A stretch of 64,000 bases of DNA from CAYFVU01 sp964594775 (GCA_964594775.1 CAZQNO010000007.1:1-64000), one strand, 5' to 3'. Shown: positions 27,138-35,731, counted from the stretch's first letter. Notes: generated by a model not told the origin, from the sequence alone. Made by a program: numbers and translations.

Positions 27138-27931
27138 ACCATGCCTCCCGCCTTCATGTCGGAGAGGAATTCCATGATGATGAGAAAGCTCTGATCTATG
27201 AGCCTGGAAAAGCCCTCCATGATAAGGGGGATGGTCAGCATCAACATAAGGAAGGCGATGCCGATTTTCAGCGGGAATCCGAGCATGAGAAGATTCATCT
27301 GCGGGGCAGCCTTCGCCAAAAGCCCCATCGATACGGAAATGAGGAGGAGAGTCCCCAAAATGGGAAATGAAAGTATCAGGGCGTGTTCGAACATTAAAGC
27401 CACCGCTCTGGAAACCAAGTCGAGAACCCTGTCCGGCCGAGCGGCAAAATCGACTGCCCTCATGCTCTGAAAAGACCGCAGAACTCCCGCGAGGAAGAGT
27501 TTCTGAAATCCTCCGGTGATAATAAAGACAAACATCGCAATCATGTTGAGAAACTGTCCCATGATCGGTATCTGCACCTGTGCCATGGGATCGAAGACCT
27601 GAGAGGCGCCGAAACCCATCTGAAAGGAGAAGTACTGTCCGGCGAGGACAAAGGCGGTATACACGACGTTTAAGGTAAAACCCAGAATGAGCCCCACCAG
27701 GACCTCCCCAATGAGGACTAATCCGTAGGCGAGGCTGTTGGAGGGAATCGGGTATCCCGACTCCAGGACCCAGGGAAACACCGCCAGCGCAGCGAAGAGG
27801 GCCAGAGCAATCCGCGCTATACCGGGAATGGCCCTCGAGGAGAGGAGAGGAGCGACGCTCAACAGACCGAAGACCCGCGCGAAGAGGAGGAGCAATAGTT
27901 GTGCGTTGGCGGTCATCAGGTCGATATTCAC
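27134..27931 (-). CDS. fliR: Flagellar export protein FliR
   Basis: 265 residues, GTG start at 27931 with GAGAGGAGGG just upstream. Six hydrophobic segments and the family pattern LLLLFARVFGLLSVAPLLSSRAIPG, split here, plus QMGFGASQVFDPMAQVQIPIMG. FliR forms the export channel together with FliP and FliQ in the inner membrane. It lies between fliQ (7-base gap) and flhB (4-base overlap), the usual order. Confidence 0.96.
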   Translation of the reverse strand: MNIDLMTANAQLLLLLFARVFGLLSVAPLLSSRAIPGIARIALALFAALAVFPWVLESGYPIPSNSLAYGLVLIGEVLVGLILGFTLNVVYTAFVLAGQYFSFQMGFGASQVFDPMAQVQIPIMGQFLNMIAMFVFIITGGFQKLFLAGVLRSFQSMRAVDFAARPDRVLDLVSRAVALMFEHALILSFPILGTLLLISVSMGLLAKAAPQMNLLMLGFPLKIGIAFLMLMLTIPLIMEGFSRLIDQSFLIIMEFLSDMKAGGMV

Positions 27932-27938
27932 CCTCCTC

Positions 27939-28208
27939 TCAGCCTCCCATCTGTGAGATCATCGATATGAGATTTCTCGCGTACTGCTGCATCATCGCCA
28001 ACATCCACGGACCGAATATCCCTACACTGCCGAGAATGGCGATAATCTTCGGCACGAAGGTAAGGGTTTGCTCCTGAATGCTCGTGGTAGCCTGAAAGAT
28101 TGAAATTATCAAGCCGACGCTCAAGCCTATTATTAGGACCGGTCCCGCGATGATGAGTATCTGCAAAACCCCGCTCTGTATGATTCTCGAAGCCGCCGCT
28201 AAATTCAT
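27939..28208 (-). CDS. fliQ: Flagellar export protein FliQ
   Basis: 89 residues with two membrane helices (about 15-38 and 52-75), the typical size. The loop carries FQATTSIQEQTLTFVPKI, the FliQ hallmark. It wraps around the FliP-FliR core of the export gate. GAGGAGG precedes the ATG. Confidence 0.96.
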   Translation of the reverse strand: MNLAAASRIIQSGVLQILIIAGPVLIIGLSVGLIISIFQATTSIQEQTLTFVPKIIAILGSVGIFGPWMLAMMQQYARNLISMISQMGG

Positions 28209-28220
28209 CTTCCGCCTCCT

Positions 28221-29018
28221 CTAATTAAAACTCTGGATGAGCTGTTGGGTTATCAATCCCCAGCCGTCGATGAGGACGAAGAGGATAATCTTGAAGGGAA
28301 GTGAGATCATGATCGGGGGAAGCATGATCATTCCCATAGACATGAGGGTCGAGGCCACCACCATGTCTATGACGATAAAGGGAATAAACAGCAGTATCCC
28401 TATTTTGAATGCCACGGTGAGTTCGTGGAGCACGTAGGCGGGAATCAGCACGTAGGTGGGAACCTGTGAAAAGTTCTGTGGTTTTTCCAAGCCCCGCATC
28501 CGCATAAAGAGCTGGATCATCTCGTGATTGTTGCCCATCTGCCGATACATGAAGATCCTCATCGGCCCCGTCGCCCCGTCGTACATCTGCTCTATTCCTA
28601 TTTCTCCTTCGGCGAAGGGCCGGAAGGAGTCTTCGTACATTGTGTTTAAAGTAGGCCACATGATGAAGAAGGTGAGAAAGAGGGCAATACCCATCATCAC
28701 CTGATTGGGAGGGACCTGCTGGAGTGAAAGGGACCGACGAATGAAATCGAACACTATGGCGATGCGAAGAAAACTCGTGGTAAGGATAATTATCGATGGA
28801 GAGAGGGCAAGGACCGCAAGAAGCAGGAGAATCTGGATGCTCAGCGCAACCTCCTGGTTCGACTCCGGTTCCCTCACGGTAAGATCGATGAAGGGAACCG
28901 TCGGCGTATTCTGCTCTTCCCGTATCTCCGTCTCGACCCGCTCTTGTCCTCCGGCCGATCCTATGAAGATCAGTCCCAGAAGGAGAAACGCAACAATACC
29001 TACAGTCCGTCTATTCAT
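28221..29018 (-). CDS. fliP: Flagellar export protein FliP
   Basis: 265 residues. The N-terminal signal-like helix (IVAFLLLGLIFIGSAGG) is followed by membrane helices with SIQILLLLAVLALSPSIIIL (split), FLRIAIVFDFIRRSLSLQQVPPNQV and RMRGLEKPQNFSQVPTYVLIPAYVLHELTVAFKIG, each reported in parts; the last is the FliP signature. Five copies form the central export pore. The ATG at 29018 is preferred over the GTG one codon earlier because GGAG lies 6 bases before it. Confidence 0.97.
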   Translation of the reverse strand: MNRRTVGIVAFLLLGLIFIGSAGGQERVETEIREEQNTPTVPFIDLTVREPESNQEVALSIQILLLLAVLALSPSIIILTTSFLRIAIVFDFIRRSLSLQQVPPNQVMMGIALFLTFFIMWPTLNTMYEDSFRPFAEGEIGIEQMYDGATGPMRIFMYRQMGNNHEMIQLFMRMRGLEKPQNFSQVPTYVLIPAYVLHELTVAFKIGILLFIPFIVIDMVVASTLMSMGMIMLPPIMISLPFKIILFVLIDGWGLITQQLIQSFN

Positions 29019-29027
29019 CACGCTCTC

Positions 29028-29684
29028 CTAGAGGTTCTTGAGCCGCTCGCGCTGCTTTTGCAGAAAGAGAGCGCCGCCGAAACTCCTCTCTTCCTCCCCT
29101 TCGTTTTCCCCGTTCCGCCCGAACAATTCTCTGAGCGTCCTCCCGAAAGATTTTTCTCCTCCGCGTATTTCCGAGCGGTACAGCCTTACCTGATCGAGTG
29201 TCTCCTGGTCGGTGATCTTTCCCACCAGCTCCACTCCCCCCTCGGATGAGCCGACGAGGAAAACTTCGTTTCCCACTTCAACCAAATGTAAGGACCGGTT
29301 TCCCTGCAGGCTTTGACTGGAGACAAGCGATATGAGGGGATTCTCCTGCATACGCGGATTTTGCATTTTTTTGAGCAGATAAAAGAGTCCGTAAATGGCG
29401 GCCACTACAAGGCCGAGGACAATGAACATCCGCAGGAAGTCCCACACGGAGAAGTTGTTCAATCCTCCCTCTATTTGGACCTCCGGACTATCCTCGTCAC
29501 GAATTTCGAGGTCCTCCTCGTTGATCTCCTTTGCCGGAGTATCGAGTGCAGACTCGAGTATGCTAGTCTCGTTTCCTGAATTTGCGGTGTCCGGCTTCGC
29601 TTGTGCTTCTTGTGCAAAAACTCCGGTACTACTTATACCTGCACAGAGCATAAGCGCCGCACACAGACGCAGTCGTGTATTCAC
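29028..29684 (-). CDS. fliO: Flagellar export accessory protein FliO
   Basis: 218 residues from a GTG with GGGAGGGG upstream. Signal peptide (LRLCAALMLCAGISSTGVFA), an acidic periplasmic stretch, one membrane helix (about 82-103) and a cytoplasmic domain with FliO pattern NPLISLVSSQSLQGNRSLHLVEVG and VFLVGSSEGGVELVGKI. FliO (FliZ in some spirochaete and Bacillus nomenclature) helps FliP assemble. The cleavable signal peptide ahead of the helix is longer than in enteric FliO. Confidence 0.9.
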   Translation of the reverse strand: MNTRLRLCAALMLCAGISSTGVFAQEAQAKPDTANSGNETSILESALDTPAKEINEEDLEIRDEDSPEVQIEGGLNNFSVWDFLRMFIVLGLVVAAIYGLFYLLKKMQNPRMQENPLISLVSSQSLQGNRSLHLVEVGNEVFLVGSSEGGVELVGKITDQETLDQVRLYRSEIRGGEKSFGRTLRELFGRNGENEGEEERSFGGALFLQKQRERLKNL

Positions 29685-29774
29685 GTTCCCCTCCCGTTTG
29701 ATCGCATCGAACGGAACCTCTCCGGAGGGGGTAACCCACTCCCCCTCTTTCGCTGCGCCGTTGTCAAAAACGTC

Positions 29775-30962
29775 TTATGTCATGCCTTCAACCCGGTCCA
29801 TCGGGGAGACGATTTCCGTCACCCGGACACCGAAGTTTTCATCTATAACCACCACCTCGCCCTTGGCGATGAGTTTATGGTTCACCAATATGTCGACCGG
29901 TTCACCGGCCAGTTTATCCAGCTCAACTATCGTTCCTTCTCCCATGCCGAGGATGTCTTTTATGAGCCATTTCGTCCTTCCTAACTCGACGGTCATCTCC
30001 ATGTAGACATCCATCAGGAGACTGATGTTGCCCTGATCGCCGGCATAGGACTGCTCATTGAGACTGGGAAACTGCACCGGCTGCACGTTGGCTCCACCGC
30101 CACCGGGAAAGCCTCCCTGCTGCGGGCCGCCCCACATCTGCTGTCCGCCGCCGGGAAAACCGCCCTGCTGCGGAGCTCCTCCCCACATCTGTTGTCCCGC
30201 GCCCATCTCCTGCTGTCCGCCGAAATTTCCCTGCGGCGCGCCGATTCCTCCTCCCTGAGGAGCTCCTGCCTGCGGTGCCGCCGACTGTTCCTGCGGCTGT
30301 CCGCCGCCGGCGGCCGTGAGTATGGTTTGTATCACCGACATCTCGAAAATCTCGTGGATCTGTGACGGTGCAATATCGTCGATCGTTATGGGATAGCTGA
30401 TTTTTACCGCCGGTCCCGAAGGCACGCTCACATCGTCGGGAGAAACGGTCTTCGTCTCCCCCGGCTCGTTCATTACCGTGCTGCCGACCAAGTCGCCGAG
30501 ACCGGTTGCAGCCGAACCGGCGAGGGTGTTCCCCGCCTCCTCCAGCGCCGACAGGGCGGCTTCGTTCATTTCCACCCCGTCCTGCCCCATCATCTTTCCG
30601 GCTATCGTAGTAGCCACATCCTCCGGTATAAGATAAGAATGGAAGCCGCTGAGTCCCTCCGAATACGGAATTTTTATCTCCACTAGAGACCCGGAAAAGG
30701 CTCCCCCGATGTTCGAAGCGTCAACCATCTCAATCTTAGGCGATTCGATAGTCACGTTCTCACCGATCATACCCGAGAGATTAGAGGCCTGAGAATCGGA
30801 GATGCCGCCCATGATTTTTATCAGAGTCTGCTTCTGTTGTTCCGTAAGTCCCGCCTCTGCCCCGCCTCCGCCGGACGGAGCACCCTGCGAGGCCCCGGTA
30901 TCCATATTGCTGCCCTGCAACAATGCATCAATTTCGTCTTGTGAGAGAGAACCTTCACTCAT
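29775..30962 (-). CDS. fliY: Flagellar switch protein FliY (FliN with CheC-like domain)
   Basis: 395 residues. N-terminal LSQDEIDALL, the motif that binds phosphorylated CheY; a CheC-like domain (about 40-215); a Gly/Gln/Pro-rich linker (about 220-290) with a duplicated QQMWGG unit; and a C-terminal SpoA/FliN domain (about 300-392). In the CheC domain one phosphatase site is intact (S138-x3-E142-x2-N145, then Pro167). The first site, at about 46-54, has lost the acidic and Asn residues. FliY forms the lower C-ring and in B. subtilis dephosphorylates CheY. The ATG at 30962 is favoured because GGAG lies 7 bases before it; a GTG sits one codon upstream. It follows fliM immediately. Confidence 0.93.
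   Translation of the reverse strand: MSEGSLSQDEIDALLQGSNMDTGASQGAPSGGGGAEAGLTEQQKQTLIKIMGGISDSQASNLSGMIGENVTIESPKIEMVDASNIGGAFSGSLVEIKIPYSEGLSGFHSYLIPEDVATTIAGKMMGQDGVEMNEAALSALEEAGNTLAGSAATGLGDLVGSTVMNEPGETKTVSPDDVSVPSGPAVKISYPITIDDIAPSQIHEIFEMSVIQTILTAAGGGQPQEQSAAPQAGAPQGGGIGAPQGNFGGQQEMGAGQQMWGGAPQQGGFPGGGQQMWGGPQQGGFPGGGGANVQPVQFPSLNEQSYAGDQGNISLLMDVYMEMTVELGRTKWLIKDILGMGEGTIVELDKLAGEPVDILVNHKLIAKGEVVVIDENFGVRVTEIVSPMDRVEGMT
30103..30201 (-). repeat. Tandem duplication in the fliY linker
   Basis: Two adjacent near-identical units of 51 and 48 bases (30151-30201 and 30103-30150) encoding QQMWGGAPQQGGFPGG and QQMWGGPQQGGFPGGG. The first unit has one extra codon (Ala). They lie between the CheC-like and FliN domains. 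Confidence 0.8.
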
Positions 30963-31993
30963 CACTCTTCTCCTTCCTCGGCCACGAGCTCTTCGAACTC
31001 GTCCCTGCGTAATTCTTCTAATTTCTTGGTTACTTGAACCGCCAATTTATTGCCGACAATTCCCGGTCTGCAGAGAAACTTCTTCATGTTGCCGACCTTC
31101 AACGTCATTTGATCGCTCGTGCGCACGTTGGGAAAGCGGACGACATCTCCCGTCCTGAGACTCAACACATCTCGAACCGTCAATTGCATGCTTCCTATTT
31201 CCGCAAGGACGGTCACCTCTATCGTCGAGAGACGGTCCTTGATTATATTGAGATTTTCCGTTGTCGCGCCGCTTCGCACTGAAGAGTACATATACTGGGC
31301 CGACAGTTTTGAGATGATAGGTTCGATGGTGAGATAGGGAATACAGAAGTTCATCATCCCTTCTACCTCGCCTATCTTCATCTCTAAACTCACCAGAACA
31401 ACCATCTCCGTCGGCGGCACGATTTGCGCGAACTGGGGATTGGTTTCGATTTGTCCAAGCCTCGGTCTAAGATCGATTACCTGACTCCAGGCTTCCCGGA
31501 GGTTCCCCAGCATCCGAACGATGACACCCTCCATGACCGCCTGTTCGATATCCGTCGATTCCCGGTTTACCTTGGTACTCTCTCCCTGCCCCCCGAAAAC
31601 CCTGTCTATGATGCTGTAGGTTATGCTCGGATCGATCTCTAAGATTGCCGAACCCTTTAACGGGTCCATGTTTATGATACCGAGAATGGTCTGGTTTTGG
31701 AGGGAACGGGTAAACTCCTCGTAGGTCAACTGATCTACCGATGCCACATGGACGTGGACCATGCTCCGCAGCTGACCCGAAAGGGCTGTTGTGGTCAAGC
31801 GCGCAAAGGTCTCGTGCATTATAGAGACGGTACGGATCTGCTCCTTGGAAAATTTGTCCGGCCGTTTAAAATCATAAATTTTGATCTTACGCTGGTCCGT
31901 GGCGGTTTGCGTCGTCGGCTCCGCCTCGGGGCCGCCGGTCGATATCGCGGTGAGGAGCTGGTCAATTTCGTCCTGTGACAGTACTTCATTCAT
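30962..31993 (-). CDS. fliM: Flagellar motor switch protein FliM
   Basis: 343 residues. N-terminal LSQDEIDQLL, the CheY-P docking peptide; the CheC-like middle domain (about 50-230) with GQLRSMVHVHVASVDQLTYEEF, split; and a C-terminal SpoA domain (about 255-330). FliM forms the middle C-ring and reverses the motor. It precedes fliY with stop and start interleaved and follows fliL by one base. Only a weak purine stretch precedes the ATG, so it may depend on coupling with fliL. Confidence 0.96.
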   Translation of the reverse strand: MNEVLSQDEIDQLLTAISTGGPEAEPTTQTATDQRKIKIYDFKRPDKFSKEQIRTVSIMHETFARLTTTALSGQLRSMVHVHVASVDQLTYEEFTRSLQNQTILGIINMDPLKGSAILEIDPSITYSIIDRVFGGQGESTKVNRESTDIEQAVMEGVIVRMLGNLREAWSQVIDLRPRLGQIETNPQFAQIVPPTEMVVLVSLEMKIGEVEGMMNFCIPYLTIEPIISKLSAQYMYSSVRSGATTENLNIIKDRLSTIEVTVLAEIGSMQLTVRDVLSLRTGDVVRFPNVRTSDQMTLKVGNMKKFLCRPGIVGNKLAVQVTKKLEELRRDEFEELVAEEGEE

Positions 31994-31994
31994 A

Positions 31995-32546
31995 TTAAAA
32001 CTCTATTACGCTGAACTGCAGAAAAACGATCTCCTCCACTGCATCATCTTTGGACATGATGGCGTTTATCTTCTCCTTCAATTCTACCTTTATCTTTCCC
32101 TCGTTATTTGGACTCAAATCGTTGGCATTATAGCCTGCAAAGTAGTGCCTTATGATATCGATGATCTGTTCGCTTCGGGCAATGAGCTCTGTTTGGACCT
32201 TCTTGCTGTCCTTCTCGTAACCGAGCTTTGCATCTACAATGACGGTATGCGGATTCTCATCGGCGGTCCTTCCTCGTATTTCCGGAATATCGTACCAGGA
32301 ATAGATCGGTACCTTTTCGGAATATTGGGGAGAGGCGGATGGATAGGCTTCGGCCTGCGGTCCCTTGTCGAGAATCTTCACGGTGATCACGACGGTTGTT
32401 ACGATGAATATTATCGCTGCCATGCCCAGGGCGACATACTTGAGTATCTTTAGAATGACGGCAGGGATAAACCCGCCGCTCCTTTCGGCTTCCTGTTCCG
32501 GAGTTTCGTCTAATCCTTCCCCGGAAAAAACTTCATCATCGGCCAT
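31995..32546 (-). CDS. fliL: Flagellar basal-body protein FliL
   Basis: 183 residues: cytoplasmic tail, one membrane helix (about 28-52, VILKILKYVALGMAAIIFIV), and a periplasmic domain of about 120 residues with the FliL pattern (DAKLGYEKDSKKVQTELIAR). FliL surrounds the stator and supports torque; in Borrelia it orients periplasmic flagella. GGGGGACAAGG precedes the ATG. The 54-base gap before it is AT-rich and has a candidate promoter. Confidence 0.92.
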   Translation of the reverse strand: MADDEVFSGEGLDETPEQEAERSGGFIPAVILKILKYVALGMAAIIFIVTTVVITVKILDKGPQAEAYPSASPQYSEKVPIYSWYDIPEIRGRTADENPHTVIVDAKLGYEKDSKKVQTELIARSEQIIDIIRHYFAGYNANDLSPNNEGKIKVELKEKINAIMSKDDAVEEIVFLQFSVIEF

Positions 32547-32569
32547 GCCTTGTCCCCCAGTTTAATAAA

Positions 32570-32598
32570 ATTCTATCAAAAGAATCGAAATTATGCAA
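32570..32598 (-). promoter_or_regulatory. Candidate internal promoter upstream of fliL
   Basis: Minus strand TTGCAT (32598-32593), 17-base spacer, TAGAAT (32575-32570). The -10 box is one mismatch from consensus but the -35 is poor (3 of 6). It lies in an unusually AT-rich 54-base gap between motB and fliL within an otherwise tightly packed block. Confidence 0.35.
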
Positions 32599-32600
32599 AC

Positions 32601-33329
32601 CTATAAATGCCCCTCCGAGAGAATTACGATATCGACTCTCCGGTTGTAGGCCCGGCCCTCTTCGGTCTCGTTGCTGGTCAAAGGCACCGTATCGGCGAAG
32701 CCTGAAACTTGAAAATTCTCCTCTGCCACGCCGAAGTCCACGAGATAATGAAGCACGTTCGTAGCACGAGCAGTAGAAAGCTCCCAATTGGTCCGGTATT
32801 CCCCCAGCGGGTCCGTAGGTACGGAATCGGTGTGCCCCTCTATGCGGAAGGTCCGTTCCGGCATGGACTGCAGAAGATTTGAGAGCTGCTGCAGCGTATC
32901 CCGGGTCTGCTCTATCCGTACCTCCGCGCTGGCCGGTTCGAAAAACGCATCTCCTGCGAGACTGATTATTAGTCCCCGCTCGTCTACCGTGACCCGTACC
33001 ATCTCGGATTTTATCTCCGGCTGAAAACGGCTCACCGCCGTTTTCTTCGCTTCGCTGAGGGAGCGCCCCCTCTGTGCGGAGGGTAACGACATGACGGTGT
33101 TTCCCATCTCCACAAGCTCGCCGGTGGCCTGCAGGGTCATCCCGCCGGACTGCAGCCCTAGCCCGTTGAAGGCGGCGAGTATGAGCTTTATCTTTACCCC
33201 GTCCACCGTCGCAGTGGTGTACATCATGACGAAGAAGGTGAGAAGAAGGGTTACCATATCGCCGTAGGTGAGCATATATTCCGGGGCGCCTTCCGGTGGA
33301 CACTTCTTCTTTCTTTCTCTACCCGCCAT
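32601..33329 (-). CDS. motB: Flagellar stator protein MotB
   Basis: 242 residues. A basic N-terminal tail, a single membrane helix with proton-carrying Asp24 (MLTYGDMVTLLLTFFVMMY), a plug region, and a C-terminal OmpA-like peptidoglycan-binding domain (FRIEGHTDSVPT, then TNWELSTARATNVLHYLV, then RRVDIVI). It anchors the stator to the wall. Standard length. GGAGTAGGAG precedes the ATG; it follows motA by 8 bases. Confidence 0.97.
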   Translation of the reverse strand: MAGRERKKKCPPEGAPEYMLTYGDMVTLLLTFFVMMYTTATVDGVKIKLILAAFNGLGLQSGGMTLQATGELVEMGNTVMSLPSAQRGRSLSEAKKTAVSRFQPEIKSEMVRVTVDERGLIISLAGDAFFEPASAEVRIEQTRDTLQQLSNLLQSMPERTFRIEGHTDSVPTDPLGEYRTNWELSTARATNVLHYLVDFGVAEENFQVSGFADTVPLTSNETEEGRAYNRRVDIVILSEGHL

Positions 33330-33337
33330 AGTTTCTC

Positions 33338-34120
33338 CTACTCCGAACCTAAGACCTCACCCATCTCCTCCTTGAGCTTCGGCTCGAGGAATGAGAGGAG
33401 TTTCTGTTTGAGGATAGTCGGGTTGTCCCCCGCCTGGATCGAGAGTATGCCTTCCACCATGATTTCCTGCACTAAGCGCTCATCTTTGTCCCGGTCCTCC
33501 AGTTTTCCCTTGAAGGGAATGAGCACCGCATTGGCGAATATCGAACCGTACATCGTGGTGATGAGGGCCAGTGCCATACCGGAACCGATTGCATCGGGAT
33601 CGTCGAGGTTCGCCAGCATGGCGATGAGACCGGCCAGAGTGCCGATCATTCCAAAGGCCGGGGCAAGTTTACCCCAGTCGTCGAAAATCTTTATTCCGGT
33701 TTCATGGCGCTGCTGTATTTGGTCCACCTCCGTATACAGAATGGTCTTTATGATTTCCGGGTCCGTACCGTCTACCACAAGCCGAATCCCCTTTCGCAGG
33801 AACTCATCCCCCACCTCTTCCGCATCATCCTCCAAAGCGAGCAGCCCTTCTCTACGGGCCTTTTCCGCGAAATTCACCAGACTCGTGATGGTCCGCTGCA
33901 GCTCGCTTGTCGGTAGTTTTATGACGTTGTTCACGTAGCGCATCATGCCCAAAGTCCGATGCAGGGGATTGGAGATCATAATGGCCGCAAATGAGCCTCC
34001 GATGACCATCAATATAGAGGGGATATTTATATAGATTGCAAGGCCGGCCCCGCCGAATATCATCGACATGAGGATGAAACCTAGACCTGCTACCAAGCCT
34101 CCTATTGTTGCCGGATCCAT
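33338..34120 (-). CDS. motA: Flagellar stator protein MotA
   Basis: 260 residues from ATG 34120, chosen for the typical start MDPATIGGLVAG and for GAGGAG 7 bases upstream; an upstream in-frame start at 34150 lies inside flbD. Four membrane helices with a long cytoplasmic loop between helices 2 and 3, and the motif LAPAFGMIGTLAGLIAMLANL (reported in two halves: LAPAFGMIGTL and AGLIAMLANL). MotA pentamers rotate around MotB and drive the rotor through FliG. Confidence 0.97.
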   Translation of the reverse strand: MDPATIGGLVAGLGFILMSMIFGGAGLAIYINIPSILMVIGGSFAAIMISNPLHRTLGMMRYVNNVIKLPTSELQRTITSLVNFAEKARREGLLALEDDAEEVGDEFLRKGIRLVVDGTDPEIIKTILYTEVDQIQQRHETGIKIFDDWGKLAPAFGMIGTLAGLIAMLANLDDPDAIGSGMALALITTMYGSIFANAVLIPFKGKLEDRDKDERLVQEIMVEGILSIQAGDNPTILKQKLLSFLEPKLKEEMGEVLGSE

Positions 34121-34124
34121 TATG

Positions 34125-34322
34125 CTACTCCTCGTTCTTGAAGGCGCCAATGAGCCTTCGGTATTCCACTATGCGGCGAAAGATGGTTTCGTAGTCTTCT
34201 TTGACCACCAGATGCTTGCCGGAAACCATCACGAGAGTGGTGTCGGGATTACGCTCGACGTACTCGATAAGATGGGGATTCACATAGTAGATTTTTCCCT
34301 TTAACTGCGTAATCTCAATCAT
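34125..34322 (-). CDS. flbD: FlbD family flagellar protein
   Basis: 65 residues, matching the FlbD family (usual length 60-85): MIEITQLKGKIYYVNPHLIEYVERNPDT is the signature region, reported here in part as LKGKIYYVNPHLIEYVE. It is not related to the Caulobacter FlbD regulator. Its position between flgE and motA is conserved in spirochaetes and Gram-positives. Function is unknown. AGGA lies 10 bases upstream of the ATG. Confidence 0.9.
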   Translation of the reverse strand: MIEITQLKGKIYYVNPHLIEYVERNPDTTLVMVSGKHLVVKEDYETIFRRIVEYRRLIGAFKNEE

Positions 34323-34345
34323 CCGCTCATATTCCTATCCGCTCC

Positions 34346-35731
34346 TTATCTCTTGAGCGTGAGAAGCTCTTGGAGCATTTGATCCGAAGTCGTTATAGAC
34401 TTAGAGTTTGCCTGGAAGCCGCGCTGAGTGACGATCATGTCGGTAAACTGTTCGGCCAAGTCGACATTGCTCATTTCAAGAGCACCGGCAATTATCTTTC
34501 CTTTGCCTGCGACTCCCGACTCGCCAATCCTTGCCTCTCCGGAGTTTATCGTCTCTACGTAGGTGTTCTCTCCCGCCTTTTCGAGTCCACCCGGGTTGGT
34601 AAAGGCGGACATACCGATCTGTCCGAGGGAACGGTTGGTGCCGTTCGAATATATTCCCGTTATCACTCCCGACTGATCTATCTTGAAGGATTCGAGATAC
34701 CCCATTGGGTAGCCGTTCTGCCTGAATGCTTTTGTCGAGCTCTTTTCTGCGAACTGAGTCATAGAATCCACCACGCTTCCTACTTCTCCAAGGGACAGCT
34801 GGAAGGTCTGCCTAACCTGTTCACCCGCTTCGGGAGTCGCTTCGAGGACATCGAAGCTTACGTTTACCTGCAGGGTCCCTTCGTTGGCCAGGTCGCCCTG
34901 CCCGTCCGTCACATTCTGCAGGGTCCCGAGATTATTGAACTCTACGACGAAGGTGTTCGCGTCGTTGTTTATTTCTCCAACGTCGGTCAGGGTATTCGTT
35001 GGGGTCTCCGAATCGGGGTCGATTATGACCTCGCCCTGCCATTGATTCTGGGTCCCCGCCACCCGGGTATAGTTGATCCGCAGGGTGTGGGTATTACCGA
35101 AACTGTCGTAGATCGTCTTGTCGATGCTCCAGGTGCCTTCCCGCACGTCGCCGGCTCCGGCGCCCGGGGGAATCAGCGCTGTGCGCTTGTCTAAATTAGA
35201 TGCAAGCTCGACCTCTGTCGTTGCAGCCGCCGGGTCCTTGCTGCCTACCGGGATGACCAGATCTTCCACGTCCGCTGCGGTATTTATGAAGGTCTGTCCG
35301 TCGATCTCCTCCGCCTGCCAGCCCTGTACCCGCAGTCCGTTGGCGGGATTGACCAGGGTACCGTTTTCATCGAGACCGAAGGCGCCGGCACGGGTGTGAA
35401 AGAGCTTATTCCCCGCCCGCAGAATGAAGAAGCCGTCTCCCTGTATCGCCACGTCCGTCATGACCCCGGTCGTCTGAAGAGAGCCCTGGGTGTGGATCGT
35501 GTCTATGGAGGCGATGTTCATTCCCAGACCCACCTGCTTCGGATTGACGCCCCCGACCTCGTCGGTGGGCCGGGCGGCGCCGGCCATCGTTTGCGACAAC
35601 ATATCCTGGAAGTTGGCCCTTCCCTTCTTAAAACCCGTTGTATTCACATTGGATATATTGTTGCCGATGACGTCCATCCGAATCTGATGATTCTGTAGTC
35701 CGGATACACCGGAGTATAGTGATCGCATCAT
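34346..35731 (-). CDS. flgE: Flagellar hook protein FlgE (cysteine-free)
   Basis: 461 residues. N-terminal rod motif LYSGVSGLQNHQIRMDVIGN and NNISNVNTTGFKKGRANFQD, the central D1/D2 beta domains, and the C-terminal helix LAEQFTDMIVTQRGFQANSK. It polymerises into the hook joining motor and periplasmic filament. Spirochaete FlgE subunits are known to be cross-linked by lysinoalanine formed from a Cys and a Lys; this protein keeps a Lys in ASNLDKR (Lys182) but has no cysteine anywhere. Two ATG codons (35731, 35728) overlap the flgD stop. AAGGAGG precedes them. Confidence 0.97.
   Translation of the reverse strand: MMRSLYSGVSGLQNHQIRMDVIGNNISNVNTTGFKKGRANFQDMLSQTMAGAARPTDEVGGVNPKQVGLGMNIASIDTIHTQGSLQTTGVMTDVAIQGDGFFILRAGNKLFHTRAGAFGLDENGTLVNPANGLRVQGWQAEEIDGQTFINTAADVEDLVIPVGSKDPAAATTEVELASNLDKRTALIPPGAGAGDVREGTWSIDKTIYDSFGNTHTLRINYTRVAGTQNQWQGEVIIDPDSETPTNTLTDVGEINNDANTFVVEFNNLGTLQNVTDGQGDLANEGTLQVNVSFDVLEATPEAGEQVRQTFQLSLGEVGSVVDSMTQFAEKSSTKAFRQNGYPMGYLESFKIDQSGVITGIYSNGTNRSLGQIGMSAFTNPGGLEKAGENTYVETINSGEARIGESGVAGKGKIIAGALEMSNVDLAEQFTDMIVTQRGFQANSKSITTSDQMLQELLTLKR

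Noticed and set aside
29685..29774. A cheY gene or small gene between fliY and fliO, as in B. subtilis
   Set aside because: The 90-base gap has no open frame with a start and no similarity to a receiver domain; a TTGACA is present but no -10 box follows.
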